Assembly (NCBI GenBank): GCA_030295235.1
Contig: AP026142.1
Span: forward strand, 248,001-312,000
Origin: Fistulifera solaris
Taxonomy: Eukaryota > Bacillariophyta > Bacillariophyceae > Naviculales > Stauroneidaceae
Direction: 5' to 3'
DNA length: 64,000 nucleotides
The notes beneath the pieces are model-generated. The model did no database searches and had not been told where the DNA came from. It worked only from the letters and a program-made list of their open reading frames with translations. The position numbers were made by a program, and so were the translations under genes. Below are positions 35,301 through 48,107 of the stretch, piece by piece. Numbering within the stretch: position 1 is the first letter of the stretch; each line of letters begins with the position of its first letter.

Positions 35301-36170
35301 GCAAAGCAGGTGACATACTATCAGGCATTGTCACCTTTGGCGGTGAGAGCAGCAGTGCGGCAGGCTCTGGAAAGCGGCCTGGCGGGTATGCTATTTCGTA
35401 TTTTGTTGGTCCCAAGTCAAAAAAGCCATCCAATGAAAGCGATGTTCCCGAGCCCAAGGATGAACGAACGCCCGAAGAGAAAATGGCGGAAGCAATTCGG
35501 GACTTGAAAGTTGCCCACCTCGGCAAAGCGATCAAACAAGACGAAGATGAGGAAATATTCACAAGAATGTTTGCTTCGATTCAGCAGGAGTATCCTGACC
35601 ATCTTCCTTTGTATGTTGCAAAGCTTAGGTATACTGATGGAAATAAACGACGGGCCGAACGGCTTGCAGGGGTGGTGGGCGCTTGCGATGAAATAATATC
35701 ACGAATAGCGGAGCACGAGCTAGCATTGCACTTTGGGTGCAAAATCGATACCGACGATCCAAAAAGCCGTCAAGGAGCGCGAAGATATGAAAGAAAAGAA
35801 GTCATTCTTGATTGAAGCACTGGTACGAAAGACGCTGGCGTACGCTGATATGGAGACAAAGGACGCAGGCGAAAAATTTGATGCTACCTTGCAGCATTTA
35901 AAGCTTTGGGCTGATGTCGAGTCCTCAGATAAGTATGCTACTCTGTTTCTCGTTCGTGAAACCCGAGCGAGCAGGTATGGAAGCGTGCTCAAAACAATCA
36001 ACAAACTTCTTACAAAGGACGCCAAAGACGACGCTATCAGGCCACTGAGTAAAGGTGAATTGTTCACACGTCGTTCTGACGCATTCGAGAAACTTGGGTT
36101 CACTTTACTCAAGGAATATGACCGATCAAACCGTGTGGTTGCTGCGCCGAAATCTTACATGTTGTTTTAA
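32324..36170 (+). CDS. TPP2: Tripeptidyl-peptidase II (giant subtilisin-family exopeptidase)
   Basis: About 1,281 aa corrected (human 1,249). It removes tripeptides from oligopeptides released by the proteasome, as a giant cytosolic spindle complex. Start taken at 32324: MSFPTEDLVPKKETN aligns with the family's LLPKKET start; the frame is open further upstream to 32171, but those residues are not family-like. Triad: Asp37 (ILDTGIDPG), His287 (SPHGTHVAGI) and Ser473 (NGTSMASPH), with oxyanion Asn in AAAGNNGPA and the long D-H insert typical of TPPII. The frame ends early at 35815; treating the A5 run 35761-35765 as one base too long continues KIDTDDPK into AVKEREDMKEKK and the helical C-terminus to 36170. 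It is convergent with a secreted subtilase 55 bases away. Confidence 0.95.
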
Positions 36171-36225
36171 GACTCACCTGGATCAGTGTAAGACTGTACA
36201 AAAAAGAACTTTATCTATTTTAGTA

Positions 36226-37758
36226 TTACATACATCGTCTAGAATTGCACTGCATGCTGCAGCATTGAAGGTTGATAAGGCAGCGTTGCCCAGTGTCTCC
36301 TCGAAGAAGGCAAGTACTGCGCGAATCATCGTTATAGCATCTCTGTTTTCTCGCAATGCTATTGGCTCGCTTACAGATGTGCCCCTTACAGCAATCCGAA
36401 TCCCGCAGACAGTCTCGTCCCCACATGTCATCCAGACATACGGGCCCTAATGGCTCCAGCGAAACAGGGATGTGCGCCAAGCGATTGTTGTCGAAAATGC
36501 CCATACCACTGATCACATCCACTTTTGTGTGGTTAAGGAGTACTTCTTTCACATCCATCGGATCCACTCCCCTTTCCAAATGCAAAGCCACAATCCCTGA
36601 AACATGTGGCGCGGCGAACGAAGTTCCTTTCAAGGTAGCGGTTCCCGAAACCCCGTTTCCACCAATACTGGCGGAAGTGATACCATCACCAGGTGCCCAC
36701 AAGTCCACACACGGACCATGATTGGAGAAAGAAGCCCGTGCATCCTGTTTTGTGGTAGCTCCTACCGAAATACTCAAGGAAGACGCCGCGTAGGTTGAAC
36801 AAGCGTTGTTGAAACCGTTGCCGGCCGCCGCCACAATGACGGCACCCGAATCGACGACTCGTCGCTGCGCATCTTCCAGGGCTTGCGAAAATTCTCCCTG
36901 AAAGGACATGTTGATGACACGTTTCCCCGTCTCGGAAGCAACATAGTCCAATGCAGCGAGAATGGCACTTTTTGGACTAATCAAAAAGTAAGGCACAGAT
37001 CGATCGACATTTCAACGGATCGAGAGCCAAAACGTACCACGACCCGTTTCGACACACTTTCAAGGCTTTGAGATGAATGTTTTTGGCGATTCCATACGTC
37101 GTTCCACCAATGGTACCGGCCACATGTGTACCGTACCCGGTATCATCTTCACAGGCAGTGTCGTCGATAAAGTTTTGCAAGCACGCGGCGCGACCCAGAA
37201 ATTCCGCATGTTGAACGAAAATTCCGGAATCGAGTATATATGCACTCACCCCTCGACCCGTGTATTCTAAAAACAATAATGACAAAGTGAGAGGACATTG
37301 CCTAATATGTGCGAGATGGACCCGTTTTTCCTAAGACTGTCGTACCGTACGTGTACGAGTTGGATAAAGGTAATTCGTCTTGATCCACTCGATCCAGTCC
37401 CCAAGGAGGGACGTCTTGCTTTTGGGAAAAGGCCGTCGTGTATTCTGTGTTCTAATGGAAAAGAAAAATCATGAGGAAAAAAGCGAAGCACAAAGCATGT
37501 GCCAAGGACGTACCTGTTCGATAAACGCCACGGCATCATCGTCAAGAAGATCCGTAAGCTCTTCTTGCGACAGCTCAACAAGAAACCAAGGCTGTCTCTC
37601 GACGGTGGACGTTCGTAAATTGTTACGTGATGGTTGGAGGACCACAATATATTCATTCGTTAGGATCGTGTCAGCGACGGCCCTCCGTAGTTTGGGGTGT
37701 TCCTCTTGCGCGCCAGAAAGATAAAAAAAGCCACAAGACACAATAAAATAGAAGACAT
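36226..37758 (-). CDS. Secreted proteinase-K-like subtilase (S8) with Cys-rich C-terminus
   Basis: Four exons (37758-37514, 37451-37346, 37266-37038, 36976-36226) with introns of 62, 79 and 61 nt; 443 aa corrected. Signal peptide (SSILLCLVAFF), I9-type propeptide (NEYIVVLQPS to DDDAVAFIEQ), PWGLDRVDQ lead-in, then the catalytic domain: Asp in AYILDSGI, His in YGTHVAGTIGG, Asn in VAAAGNGF, Ser in KGTSFAAPHVSG. The tail has about 14 cysteines in repeated C-x(5-6)-C-x(4-5)-CC-x(3-4)-C spacing (DCLRDSDCCKGHIC, LINLQCCSMQC), like a knottin or disulfide-rich binding module. The A7 run at 37724-37730 lacks one base; restoring it joins the signal peptide to the body and makes exon 1 exactly 82 codons. 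Likely an extracellular endopeptidase. Paralogue at 48108-49861. Confidence 0.9.
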
Positions 37759-38041
37759 GGTATCATTTGCTGAGAATGGAATGATATAAAGTGCTTTCCC
37801 AAGGGAAACACGGTTGGTTGTCGACGCGAGACAAGGTGGAAAACAAGTGGCGTAATGTATTGTGTTTGTTTGGGTTTTCTCTTTCGAGCGAAACGGAGGA
37901 GAAACTGATGACCTTTGCCGTGTTCCGCGTGCTACTCACATTACGCCCCCAAAAGGCCCAACAAGAAAGCTATTGCAGTCGAAGAGGAAGAGTGCTGTAA
38001 CAAAGAAGATTGTTTATCTAAAAAATAAATCATAGAATGCC

Positions 38042-38115
38042 GCTCCCGTAGCTCAGCTGGTTAGAGCGTGGGTCTAATAAACCCAAGGTCGTGTGTTCGA
38101 GCCACATCGGGAGTA
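38042..38115 (+). tRNA. trnI-AAU: tRNA-Ile (anticodon AAT)
   Basis: A complete 74-base cloverleaf: acceptor GCTCCCG (38042-38048) with CGGGAGT (38108-38114) and discriminator A; D arm GCTC/GAGC; anticodon stem TGGGT/ACCCA with loop CTAATAA (anticodon AAT at 38076-38078, T33 in place); five-base variable region; T arm GTGTG/CACAT around TTCGAGC. No encoded CCA and no intron, as usual for a nuclear gene. A T5 run at 38118-38122 just after is a good Pol III terminator. Confidence 0.97.
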
Positions 38116-38117
38116 CG

Positions 38118-38122
38118 TTTTT
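38118..38122 (+). terminator. Pol III T-run terminator
   Basis: TTTTT two bases after the tRNA 3' end. Confidence 0.8.
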
Positions 38123-38215
38123 CTTTTGAGAATTTCCTGTCATTTCATGATAAGTATTCATTCCATTACAAAAGTTTGAACCTCGTCTAACTTTTATACA
38201 TCCCGCTACAGCATC

Positions 38216-39216
38216 TTAATTGGCTTGACAATTCCGCCAATCGGGTGGAAGCATGGGTGCAACCACGGTCGTGTTGGTTCCGTTGACGAACTCTTGAATG
38301 CCATCAATATAGCAGTCCATGTACGAGCACCATTGACTAGCACTCAAATACAAGGAATAGCCACACGTCAATACTGGATCTCGTCCATAGACCGCAATAC
38401 CGTTCATGTAGGCACCCCAACACCACGCCATGACGGCGCGACTCCACCAAACGTCAAAATTACAATGCATGCCAATCAACCAACCGGCAAACCAGTGATG
38501 GAAATGAAAATAGGGTGATGATAACAGGGGGAGCAAAAAAACCGTGACGGCCAGTAAGAGCTCGATGACTTTTTGCACCAACACTTCGTGATGTACCGCA
38601 TAAAGGACGTGTTGCCACACCACTTTCACCACCAACACCGCCGCGCCCGCCACAAAAATCCACAAGGCCACGGGCCAAGTGCAATGAACTTCATATAGTG
38701 TAAAGGAATGCTGTAAAAAGGTAAAGGACGTAATGTAACTTGAATACAGATTGGCCAGTGCCGCCCACAAAAGCCAAGCGGCGTGATCGACTCCATTTTG
38801 CAAATGCAATCGACCCACAAAGAAAAAGACGATTGCATCCGCGGCAATCAAATTTCCTTCGTACACGAGCACATTGTGCAATGTCAAATGTCCATCATAT
38901 TCCCAATCCATCCATCGCACTACATGAAATAAGACAACGATTCCTACCGCCGTGAAGAACAGAAATTTGAGCAATTTGACCGTGGTCGGGCCTTCCAAAA
39001 GGGAATACCCGCTACCGCAAATCGATCGTCGGGAAGGAGGGTTTGATAAAATGCGTGTTCCCAGGATGAAGTAGTTGGAGTAGGAAGAACGTCTTCGTCT
39101 TCTTCTTTTTCTTCGTCACCCTCTTCGACGCGGGCTACCGTCCGATACACGTGTCCCTGTTTTCTACGACTTTCCGGTGGATCAACTCGTATCACGCCAT
39201 CGACCGTTCGATCCAT
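38216..39216 (-). CDS. Diatom multi-pass membrane protein, unknown function
   Basis: 333 aa corrected. Acidic, basic-patched soluble N-terminus (residues about 1-75, with EEGDEEKEEDEDVLP), then about seven membrane segments (LLKFLFFTAVGIVVLF, LIAADAIVFFFVG, WLLWAALANLYSS, WPVALWIFVAGAAVLVV, VIELLLAVTVFLLPLL and others). The conserved-looking C-terminal core is HFHHWFAGWLIGMHC, WSRAVMAWCWGAYMNGIAVYGRDP and a terminal Cys-rich CGYSL/CSYMDC segment, which could bind metal or haem through its His cluster. I remember similar His-rich 'YGRDP' proteins in diatoms but no function. The two frames join if the A4 run 38997-39000 gains one base (PFLEGPTTVKLL); the length then divides by three. Confidence 0.7.
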
Positions 39217-39431
39217 GTTTATTGTGTCCGAAACAAAGCTTCTATTTATTTATTTGGTTGTCTCGACAAGCCGAGGCGCTTCCTTCCGAGAGTTTTTCGC
39301 ACGCGTCAGTCAAGGACAAGCATGACTGCAGAGTGAGTCTTAGGCAAGCGTGATTCGATAACAAAACAGCGAAACATAGAAACAAAGAGTTATTGAGATA
39401 CAACGAAAGGAATGAGACTGCCTATATATGT

Positions 39432-42400
39432 TTAGGAAGAAAGAGATTGAACTTTATTCGGCCATGGATTTGATTCTGTGTCATTCGTAACTGTCACAAG
39501 CCATTGCAATGAAAATCGATACGAGACAGTCTCCTTCTGAATTACATTCAATCGAAGTTTTTGAAGGTTGTAAACACCGGTGGATGTGACTAGAGCTTGG
39601 AATGGTATGGAAAGTTCTCCATCTGCATCCAGCTTATTCTCAAGGCTCACAGGTCCACTAAAGTGCAAAGACTCGGTCGCTTCCAACGAAAATTCAAACG
39701 ACACGGATGCTTTCGTCAGACGATTCTTCAAGTGAACTTGGAAAGGTATCGTAGCCGGTCCGGTCACAAAATCATGGGACAGTCTCGACGGATAGCTGGC
39801 GGTGACCAAAATGGGACAGCCTTTGATATCCATTTTAGGGCGCACAAAGAGATCGCGAACAAAAAGAGCTCCCCGGATCGCACTGTTTTTACAGTGCCAC
39901 GAAAGAATCAGATGCACTCGCTCTTCATCGACATTACGGGGACAAAGCTTTCGAACCGACGTCGCATCTACTACGAGCTCTGCTGGTTCAGTATCGGATT
40001 CCTGGCCTGTCAAAGCAGTATTGGCGCGTCGAATTTGAGCAATGGAACGTGGTTGTTGGTTCGAGGCATCATGAGCTGCTTCCGCGCGGGCGAGCGCTAT
40101 CCTGTGCTTCGTCAAGGTATCTTCAAAAATGGCGTGTGCACTTTCCAGACACAAAAAGCTCACAAGCGAATCCGAATCGTTCAATTGCTGCGGAATAGGC
40201 TTCAAGAAATCAGATTGGCTTAAGACCGAATGTTTGGATCCGTCGTCACCAATGGGAAGGACTCGGAAATGCGACGCCACTCGTTCTTGCCAACCAAGTT
40301 CCACAACAGATTCGTCAAATTGACCTTCGAATGGGATAAGTTGATAATTCCAACTAGCCAACGAAACCTTGCTGACGGCTATATTAGTATCATCTGGCGA
40401 GTCGGTTCGATTGTTCGCAACCTCCAGTGACAGTGTGTTTTCACTTGATATTCGGTTGGAGGGAACCAGGGACGTAGCTAGTGTTACGGAGGGGTATATA
40501 TTCACTTCAAACATCTTCTTCAACCACCTAAATCGACCCCTCTCATTCTCGTCGTCACTGAGTAGCTCATATCGAAACAGCATGTACAAGCCCTGTTTGC
40601 CACTCTGGGGTGTTCGCATCTCTATCGGGACATCTATCGATTCTCCAGGATAAAGGTTTCCTTCTTTAAGCGGGAAACTCATCAATGTTCCCGATGGACC
40701 AAGTGAGTTCGGAACACCGTCATGCTGTTGGGTTGACTTGTGAAGGATCCGTATCCAAGGAATATTTGTTTTTAACGTAGCGTTCGTGGCAGGCGCTGTA
40801 CCAATATTTTCCACCCGAAGAATCCACGGCCTTATCTGCCCTTCCAAGGCTGGACCGACGGGAGCTGATTGTTGAGCGGGCAACAGTTCTATAGTGAGAC
40901 AGGGCATCCCTCTCTCGACCTTTGCTCGTAGAAGCATGGGTTCACCGCGCACACGGTTGGCACGATTGGCGCGAGTATTTTGCAGCAGTCTTCCTTTGAT
41001 TTCAAATTGGTGATAAACCCAAACGGCATCGAATAAGCGGAAACGGACTCCTAAAACTTCCAGATCACCTTTCTCCAAGGGACATATTCCAAGAGCAATC
41101 CTTTTCGAGCCTTCCGGGTCCAGTGTGGCATTTGCTTTGGTAACGACAAAAATGGGGATGCCTCCGCTGCTGCTTTCCATCTTCCTTTCTCATCCTCACC
41201 AGATCCAGACGAAAGACGACAGAAATCGGCAATCAAAAACTCTTCTTGTCCACTTTGAAAGGTCCACTTTGGTTGTTCATTGTAGGAAACTAATTGAGTG
41301 ATAGAAATTGCATCTTCGTTCGTACAGCAGATATCTGCACTCGTCATTTTAGCGACGAGTTGAATATCGTTCAAGTCGACTGGTATACCCAGAGGGTTCT
41401 TCATAACAAACTCAATAAAGTACGGCTCTCTTTGAGCTCTGATTGGTGGCATTTCTCTATAGGACGCAGAGCGTTTCGCTCGCTCTTCCCTACTGCGATT
41501 CAAATGTTCCTTGTCAATTTCGGTTATTACTTTCCGGATTTCTGGATCATGAATAGACCGCAACGCAGTAGAAATGACATCATTGTCAACCTTAGCCTTA
41601 TCTTCTTTGACGGCGCGGAGCTCGGCGTTAGTGCAAAGCATCAATTCGTCCCATATCTCTTCACTACCTCGATGGGCCTCACCGAGGTCAGGGACATTCT
41701 CTTTTGTCTGTGGTATGAAGCTTCTTCAGCCAGAACTGCCACGGAATGATCGTCAATTAAGGGCAAATTGACGTGGAGCAATTCCAACACTCTAGAGGCC
41801 CCTTTCGTGTAACGAACAACTTGCACAATTCGATCTAGCTTCTCTTTCCGTATCGCATCGCGCTGAAGTCCGGTCAGGTGGGAGGGTGCTGCCAAGCGGT
41901 CTGCACCAGCAAGAGCCTTCTTTGGGTAGTCGCTGCAAATTTCCAACAAGTTATTTACGTATTTTTGTTGCGATTTAGTAGACACGCGTCCACCTTCGGA
42001 ACATCCAACCAATTTCCCATATAATTGCAAAGCAATCGCCATGCGTCCCATAGAAAAAAGCTGAGCCGCTAGTGCCGATCGTATATGATTATGCAATTCA
42101 TCCCAGTTCCCATCACGATAAATGTACAAAGCCGATGTGAAACATCGAAATGCGTGATGATTTTGTTCCGCCGATCGATACATGTGACCACTCATTAACA
42201 TATGAAATGCGTACTTGCGATACAACTCGGCATGAAAATAATGAGCCGAACCCTGTTCCAGTAACACCGCCGCTCCTAGTGCATTCTCGTTCGACGATGC
42301 CGATGCCAATAGATCCGCTACTTCGAGATGACGTCCGGTAATCACATTTTGCGTAGCGGTCAATACTAGACACAGTCGCGTAGCGAGACGCGTCGACAGG

Positions 42401-44172
42401 GAAGCGGCAGCGACTCGTCCACTAACGCCGACTCGTTCTTCTTCGGCCGCACGACTGTAACTCCACATGGCATTTTCAATCAATGAAAAAATCTCTCGGG
42501 CTCGTCCATAGGCGTCCATATGATATAAGCACAGCGCCATCAATTCTTGCACACTGGCATAATGAGCGTGTGCTTTGTCTTGTTTCAAGTCATCTTTGAT
42601 CAACCGGTAAGTCCCGTACGCTTGTTCATAATCCGCCACAAGAAAAAGCGTATCGGCCAGCAAACGCGTTTGATTCTCCACGGTATCAAATTTGTATCGA
42701 ACGACATCGGTGCCCTTGCCCGCATTTTCGTCAATGGACTCCGATTCTTTCGGTTTCCCCGTCCGCCAAAACGACTTGAGCGCATTCCGCACACCTTTCT
42801 TTCGTTCACTGACTACCGCATTCAATGTCGCAATCCGATGTTCCAACGCCGGCAACAAAGCTTCTACCGCCAAACTGGTCAAGAATTGTCGCAACGACGC
42901 CCGGTCGTTCATGGACAAACAGTTCCCCAATTGTCCTCCGCCGCTCCACAAATCACTGGTTTCTTCGGTCGCTAATTGACGCGCCGTTTCCAACGACAGA
43001 CTGTTGATCCGCACGACCGCCGACGCGGCTCCAAATTCTTTCCTCAAGTCCTGTTGTAAGGATTGTTCATTCCAATTCTGTGCCCCATCGACATTGTCGT
43101 GCAAGACCAAGACTTGATGTTGCAATGCCTGCGGATTCATGAGACCATTTTGGAACGCCGTGGGCAAATAGAACTGCGAGGCACGTAAGGCGCGAACCGT
43201 CGCGAGCGCATCTTCGTGCGTCGTCGCCACCAACAAACACAAGGCCGGACAATGAAACAAATCGTGCGGCGCATCCTCGGTCGATTCATCCAGGGCTTGT
43301 CGATACCGTTGCAACCACGGAATCGTCAAGGGTGACGTCAAATCAAAGGCGTCTTTGTGAATTTGATCCAATTGACGTTGTCGTTCCTCGTGTGTGACGG
43401 ACAATAAGGAAGGCGACTCGTCGAGCAGCAGATTGTCAACTTGATCTTCCAATAAGCACAATTCGGATTCTAAATTCCCGTCAGTGGCATGAATTTGGGC
43501 CTCTCGCGACAATGAATCCGCCGCTTCTGTGTCGTTCATGGTCTGAAACTCTTCGACGAACCGAATTTGGAGATCCTGCCACGTCAAATTCAAAAAGCGT
43601 GCCAACGAACGAAAAGGTGGTATTGTGGGTGGTGATTGATTGTTTTGGTATCCTGCGAGCATATGGTTGTAGAGTCCCTGCAACAGATCGACCAATCGCA
43701 AATCATTTTTATGAGCTAATTGATGCGCGGATTCGGACGCCAGAATCAAGACCGGCAAATGTCGATGACGTCGGGCCAAAAGTGGATGAGGAGGTGATGT
43801 TTTGGATAATTTGGCTTTGGGTGGAGGTGTATTAGAAGTAGTCGTAGTCGTCGTCGTCGTCGTCCTCGTTGGTGCATTCGGAGAAATGTTGACTGTTGCA
43901 GGCGGCAGAGAAGACTTGTTTGAAGTAGTAGAAGTCGTGGGTACTAATTTGGGTGGAGGCGGTAGAGAACCCGAGGTGGTAAACAAAGAAGACATTCCGG
44001 AAGTCGTGGCGGAAAAATTCGCCGATGGTGGTGCACTGGAAAGACCAGGAATCGGAACGTTAGTGTGATGTGGTTCATTCTGGGGTGCGGCTGCTGTTGC
44101 TTTATTGTTTGTTGTATTCGCCACTCTCGGAGGAGGTGGTAGCGTTCCCAAAGGACGAGAAGGATTCGTCAT
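39432..44172 (-). CDS. TRAPPC8: TRAPP complex subunit 8 (Trs85/TRAPPC8)
   Basis: About 1,580 aa corrected, no intron. TRAPPC8 is the specific subunit of the TRAPPIII Rab1-activating complex in ER-Golgi traffic and autophagy. N-terminal 150 residues are Pro/Ser/Thr-rich with a poly-Thr stretch (near 43830-43865). Next comes the TRAPPC8 core: RKKGVRNALKSFWR, ENQTRLLADTLFLVADYEQA, TYRLIKDDLKQDKAH, and a TPR-like region (RCFTSALYIYRDGNWDELH). The C-terminal third has beta-sandwich modules (RPWILRVENIGTAPATNA, CHCKN-like LSWHCKNS, TVTNDTESNPWP). Two single-base gaps, near 41666 and near 41180, break the frame; adding one base at each gives a continuous chain and a length divisible by three. It lies 281 bases downstream of NUP85 on the same strand. 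Confidence 0.85.
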
Positions 44173-44453
44173 GTTTGCAGCAATTTAGCATTCAATAATG
44201 AATTATAGTTTCATTATCAAACAAGTTATAGTCTACATCCCCTTGCGAATTTTGTTGCTCTTCGTCAAAAGTTGCGGGCGGCGCATGCAGCGACCATGGA
44301 CGAACCTTCAACTTTCTATTACTTGTTACGCGATAGTGTTTTTCATTCGGTATTCCTTTCATTAGGTATTATTGGTCTAAAGTTCGTACCGGTACTTGAC
44401 TAAATCTACGTGCTGCATCAACTCTTTTTACTTTTTTAGTTCACCTTTTCGGT

Positions 44454-46757
44454 TTACGAATCCAAAAGCTCTTCCACCAAACGTTGCTGCACATCCAAAC
44501 TGTAACGATGCATATTCGAAGTGTTAATGTTCGATCTCGAGTCGCTATCGCCGTCCTGTTGTTTCTTGGCTTTCTTGGCATTCTCGAACATGAAGGCCTT
44601 GGCCAAACCATGGGCCAAGGCCGTCTCGATCGAAGCGATCGTCGCGGGATCCATAAAACTATTGGAAGAATGCAATTCGGCATATTCCGACAATTGTATG
44701 AAGCGCTCCATGAGTACACGAATGCATTTCGTATCCAGCTTAGCGATATCCGCTTCAATGGCTTGCTGCGCAATGCGCATTACATGCCAATGCCATGTTC
44801 GCAACAAACCAACACCATTTTTCGAGTCCCCTTCCAAGAGTTGCAATATTGAATCATTCATCTTTTCGTCATTTTGATCTAAAGATGCCACCAAATCCAT
44901 GGAATGCATCAACCACATTGCTTCGGGAATATCCTGGATACGGGGACCCAAGGCTTCCACGACAGCTTCTCCCACCACTTTGGCGTCCGCCAATCGCGTG
45001 ACTTCCGTTTCACTTACAGCCAGTGCCAAACGCAAAATCGTTTCGACCGTATCGATGCACAACAACGAAAGAGCCCGAGAGCAGGCTCCCAATGCACGAT
45101 TTTCTTTCAACACCAACGATTCCAGTTCTACTCCTTCCCATAACACCCAAACGGCCGTGGCGAAATCCAATCGCTCCATGCATGGACGATACAACGACAG
45201 GAGCATCGTCGCGGTCGCATCGAGTATTTGCAAACTCTTGCGTTCAATCAACGGACGGACCAAAGATACCATGGCACGGGCGTAGCGTTCCGTGGTGGGT
45301 GCATAATGCTCCAAGATGTCCGCCACCCATGTTCGAATGCGTTCTTCTTCGGAAAAAGGCAACAATAGGCGCACCGACAGTTGCACACCCAAATCGCCGT
45401 GTTCCGTCCGCGCCAAAGAAGACCTGATCGCATCGGCAGCATCGCACAAGAAATCGATTCTCCGTTCCACTACCGATTCTCCTTCCAAAATGCTGGCATC
45501 GACAAACACATTACACAACAACGCCAACTGCGGAAGAAAAATATTAGAATTGTTCTTAAAACACACATTCCATTTTCCTGTTCATTCAAACACACTCACC
45601 AACACGGCCGGCAAAGCCGCTCCTGTTCCGGCTCCGTAGACATACAACAAATGCAAGGCTTCACCCGCATTCCCTTCCATGACTTGCAACAAGGCTTGGT
45701 CGACTTCTTTGGTGTTGACGAACGATTGCGCCAACGCACGCGCCCGACGACTGACGTGTTGCAGATGCGGTTGACGGTACAACAACTCCACCAACAATGC
45801 TTCTTGCCAACTATCACACGGTGCTTCTCGAATATCACCCGACAAAATGGCAAGCAGCGGAGCCAATTCGGGAATGTGTCTCACGAGCGACGAACGAACC
45901 TGTTGGACATAATTTTGCCACCGTTTGTGTTTGCGGAGTGCCGCTTCGGCGTGAAAGGTGAGGGGTACATCCACACCGTGATTCGTAGGGTTCGTAGTTT
46001 CCCAAAATTGATAGTCGTGGGAATACACCTCGAGATCTTCCACTACGACTGCTTCGACTTCATCTATTTTTTCCGCATCCGGATCATAGAAATGGGTCCG
46101 ACCCCCGGGGATGGGTGCGAGTAGTAACAAATCACGCACAACCAGGAAGCTTTGTTCGATTTCCCGCATCGTTCGCGCATACTCTCGATCCTGGACCGTT
46201 GTATTTGTAGCTGCCACGTACAGAGAATGCTTCGATAGCAACCGCCAAGCTTCTTCCAAACATCCGTGCATGACGAATTTTAATAGCAAGGACCAGTATC
46301 CTTCCCACTGTTCCGGTTGAGCCGCTTGCAGCATGTTATCATATTCTGGCATCAAGTTGGGCAACGAAGGCAAATGATGATGCCGCAGATAGCGCACCGT
46401 CTCGGCGGTGGAAATGGAACCGCCCAGAACGATTTCCGACAAATGCAACACCGCCAGGTTCAATTTCAACAAATCCAAATCCAAAGTATCTTCCGCAGCG
46501 TCATCAATACATTGCGAAAGGACCGCACGATAGTGTTGCAGTGTTTCGGGAAGAGTTCTTTTCGTCGTTGTAGGAATCAATTGAATCAAGGCCGTCAATT
46601 CATGACTATAACATCCCGTTCCGGTCCCCGCTTGCAATGTATGCACTTGGCCCTTTTGTAGTATTTGGAGGGCGGAAGGACGGGTCGGATCCCACGCTAT
46701 GGTTGTTGTTGCTGTAGTTGTCATTGAGCTTGGCACAAGGAATTTTTTAGAGAACAA
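44454..46757 (-). CDS. NUP85: Nucleoporin Nup85-like, Y-complex scaffold
   Basis: 743 aa; exons 46757-45600 and 45527-44454 around a 72 nt intron (GTGAGT donor, CCGCAG acceptor), joining LPAVL to LALLCNVFVDA. It is almost wholly alpha-helical. Segments resembling the ACE1 fold of Nup85 are WEGYWSLLLKFVMHGCLEEAWRLLSKHS, ALLQVMEGNAGEALHLLYVY and WHVMRIAQQAIEADI, ending in a Lys/Gln-rich tail. Nup85 is a structural piece of the outer ring of the nuclear pore. The family call rests on the helical pattern, size and the 'E-YW-L-G-W-LL-HS' signature; another ACE1 protein is possible. Met at 46724 is an alternative start. Many TTG/CAA microsatellite-like codons. Confidence 0.65.
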
Positions 46758-47161
46758 CTGCTAATGCTAAAAAATAATAATGATGATGATAAAGAAGAGT
46801 TTTGCCGCATTGCCTCGGACTCGCAATCCTAACGATCGAAACGACGTTACTCCGTATTATGCTTAGCTTCCCGATGACACACGGACGGGTCTATAACTCT
46901 TTCTTATTTATAGACGACGAACAGACGTTGACAACTACCGTGCGTGTTGAATGACCGGTACTTGTACTATAGTATTGCAGTGTTCAACGAGTCAGTCGTA
47001 GCATACTCCTTTGGTCGTACTGTACTGTGATTTTTCCTTGTCGGCTTGGACGAAAACGACGACCATGATGTTTCTTCAGACGAAGATCCTAGAGCTATCT
47101 CAGCCCGTCATTATCATTAATCTCCATCTTGAATCCCTTCTACTAATTATTCTTTAGAAGA
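46758..47161. promoter_or_regulatory. Bidirectional promoter region, NUP85 / ASPH-like gene
   Basis: About 400 bases between divergent genes. A GGTAC-rich fragment (ACCGGTACTTGTAC, 46955-46968) is present. Nothing coding seen. Confidence 0.35.
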
Positions 47162-47443
47162 ATGAAACGAAGTCGGTTGTTGTCGAGAAAGCCGTGGAGC
47201 AGTCGCTTCTTTTCGTCACACTCGAGTGATATCATTCAAGGTCCATCCTTGTTACGCACTTCGGTCTATCGTCCGTCTCCGTCCTTGGTCGCTTTGCCCG
47301 GTTTACGGTCGTTGCCGTTCTGGACGCAACTCGATATGGAAACGCAACAAACACGCGTCGCGTATCAAGATCCGCAAATCACGCACGCTGTACAATTTCT
47401 CGAACAACACGCTGCCGACATTGCGAACGAATATCAAACTGTC

Positions 47444-47478
<35 letters not shown>

Positions 47479-48034
47479 GCCCTCCAGTGATTATCCTCAT
47501 ACCACAGAACATCACAAATTGCATACAGGACAATGGGACTGGCATTCCTTTGTTCAGAAGGGACAAATTCAATCCGCATTTGCGCAACAATTTCCTGTGA
47601 CAGCTTCTCTATTAGTCCAACTGAAACACGAAGGAATGTTGTTTACCGGAACACCGTTCGGGTATGCGTTTTTCTCCACCCTGCATGCTTCCTCCAAAAT
47701 TGCGGCACATACGGCACCGATGAATTTTCGTTTGCGCGTTCATTTGCCCCTCCAAGTGCCCAAACACACCCTTACTACTACTACTTCTACTTCCACCGAA
47801 CGACCGGCCTGTGGGATACGGGTGGGACCCGTGACACGAACGTGGCAAGAAGGAAAAGCCCTCGTGTTGGATGATTCCTATGAACACGAAGTATGGAATG
47901 ATACGGCAGAAACAAGAGTCTTGTTGTTGGTGGATTTGTGGCATCCCGATATCACTTTACAGGAACGAAAGGAGATTGTGGCCTTGTTTGATCATGCACA
48001 GCAACAGGGATGGTGGTCGCATCAATCCAAGTAA
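47162..48034 (+). CDS. Aspartyl/asparaginyl beta-hydroxylase-like dioxygenase
   Basis: 290 aa, single exon. Fe(II)/2-oxoglutarate dioxygenase of the ASPH family (hydroxylation of Asp/Asn in proteins or other substrates). The second half has the fold's signature: SKIAAHTAPMNFRLRVHLPL (first iron ligand His), CGIRVG, RTWQEGKALVLDDSYEHEVWN (second His; Asp-Asp in DDSYEH) and RVLLLVDLWHP (2-oxoglutarate-binding Arg). The usual 'H-T/S-G' after the first His is HTAPMN here. The N-terminus is Arg/Ser-rich (RSRLLSRKPWSSRFFSSHS), like a mitochondrial presequence. An 11-residue poly-Asn tract (AAC repeats) interrupts residues about 95-105. Substrate unknown. Confidence 0.82.
47444..47476 (+). repeat. 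(AAC)11 microsatellite coding poly-Asn
   Basis: Eleven perfect AAC codons inside the dioxygenase gene, between the N-terminal segment and the catalytic core. Length variation would alter only the poly-Asn loop. Confidence 0.9.
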
Positions 48035-48107
48035 AATGAAACAGAAGGTTCCTACGGGTTGTTATTAACTATGTATAGGACACTCTTTCAACCTGCAGCC
48101 AAACAAC

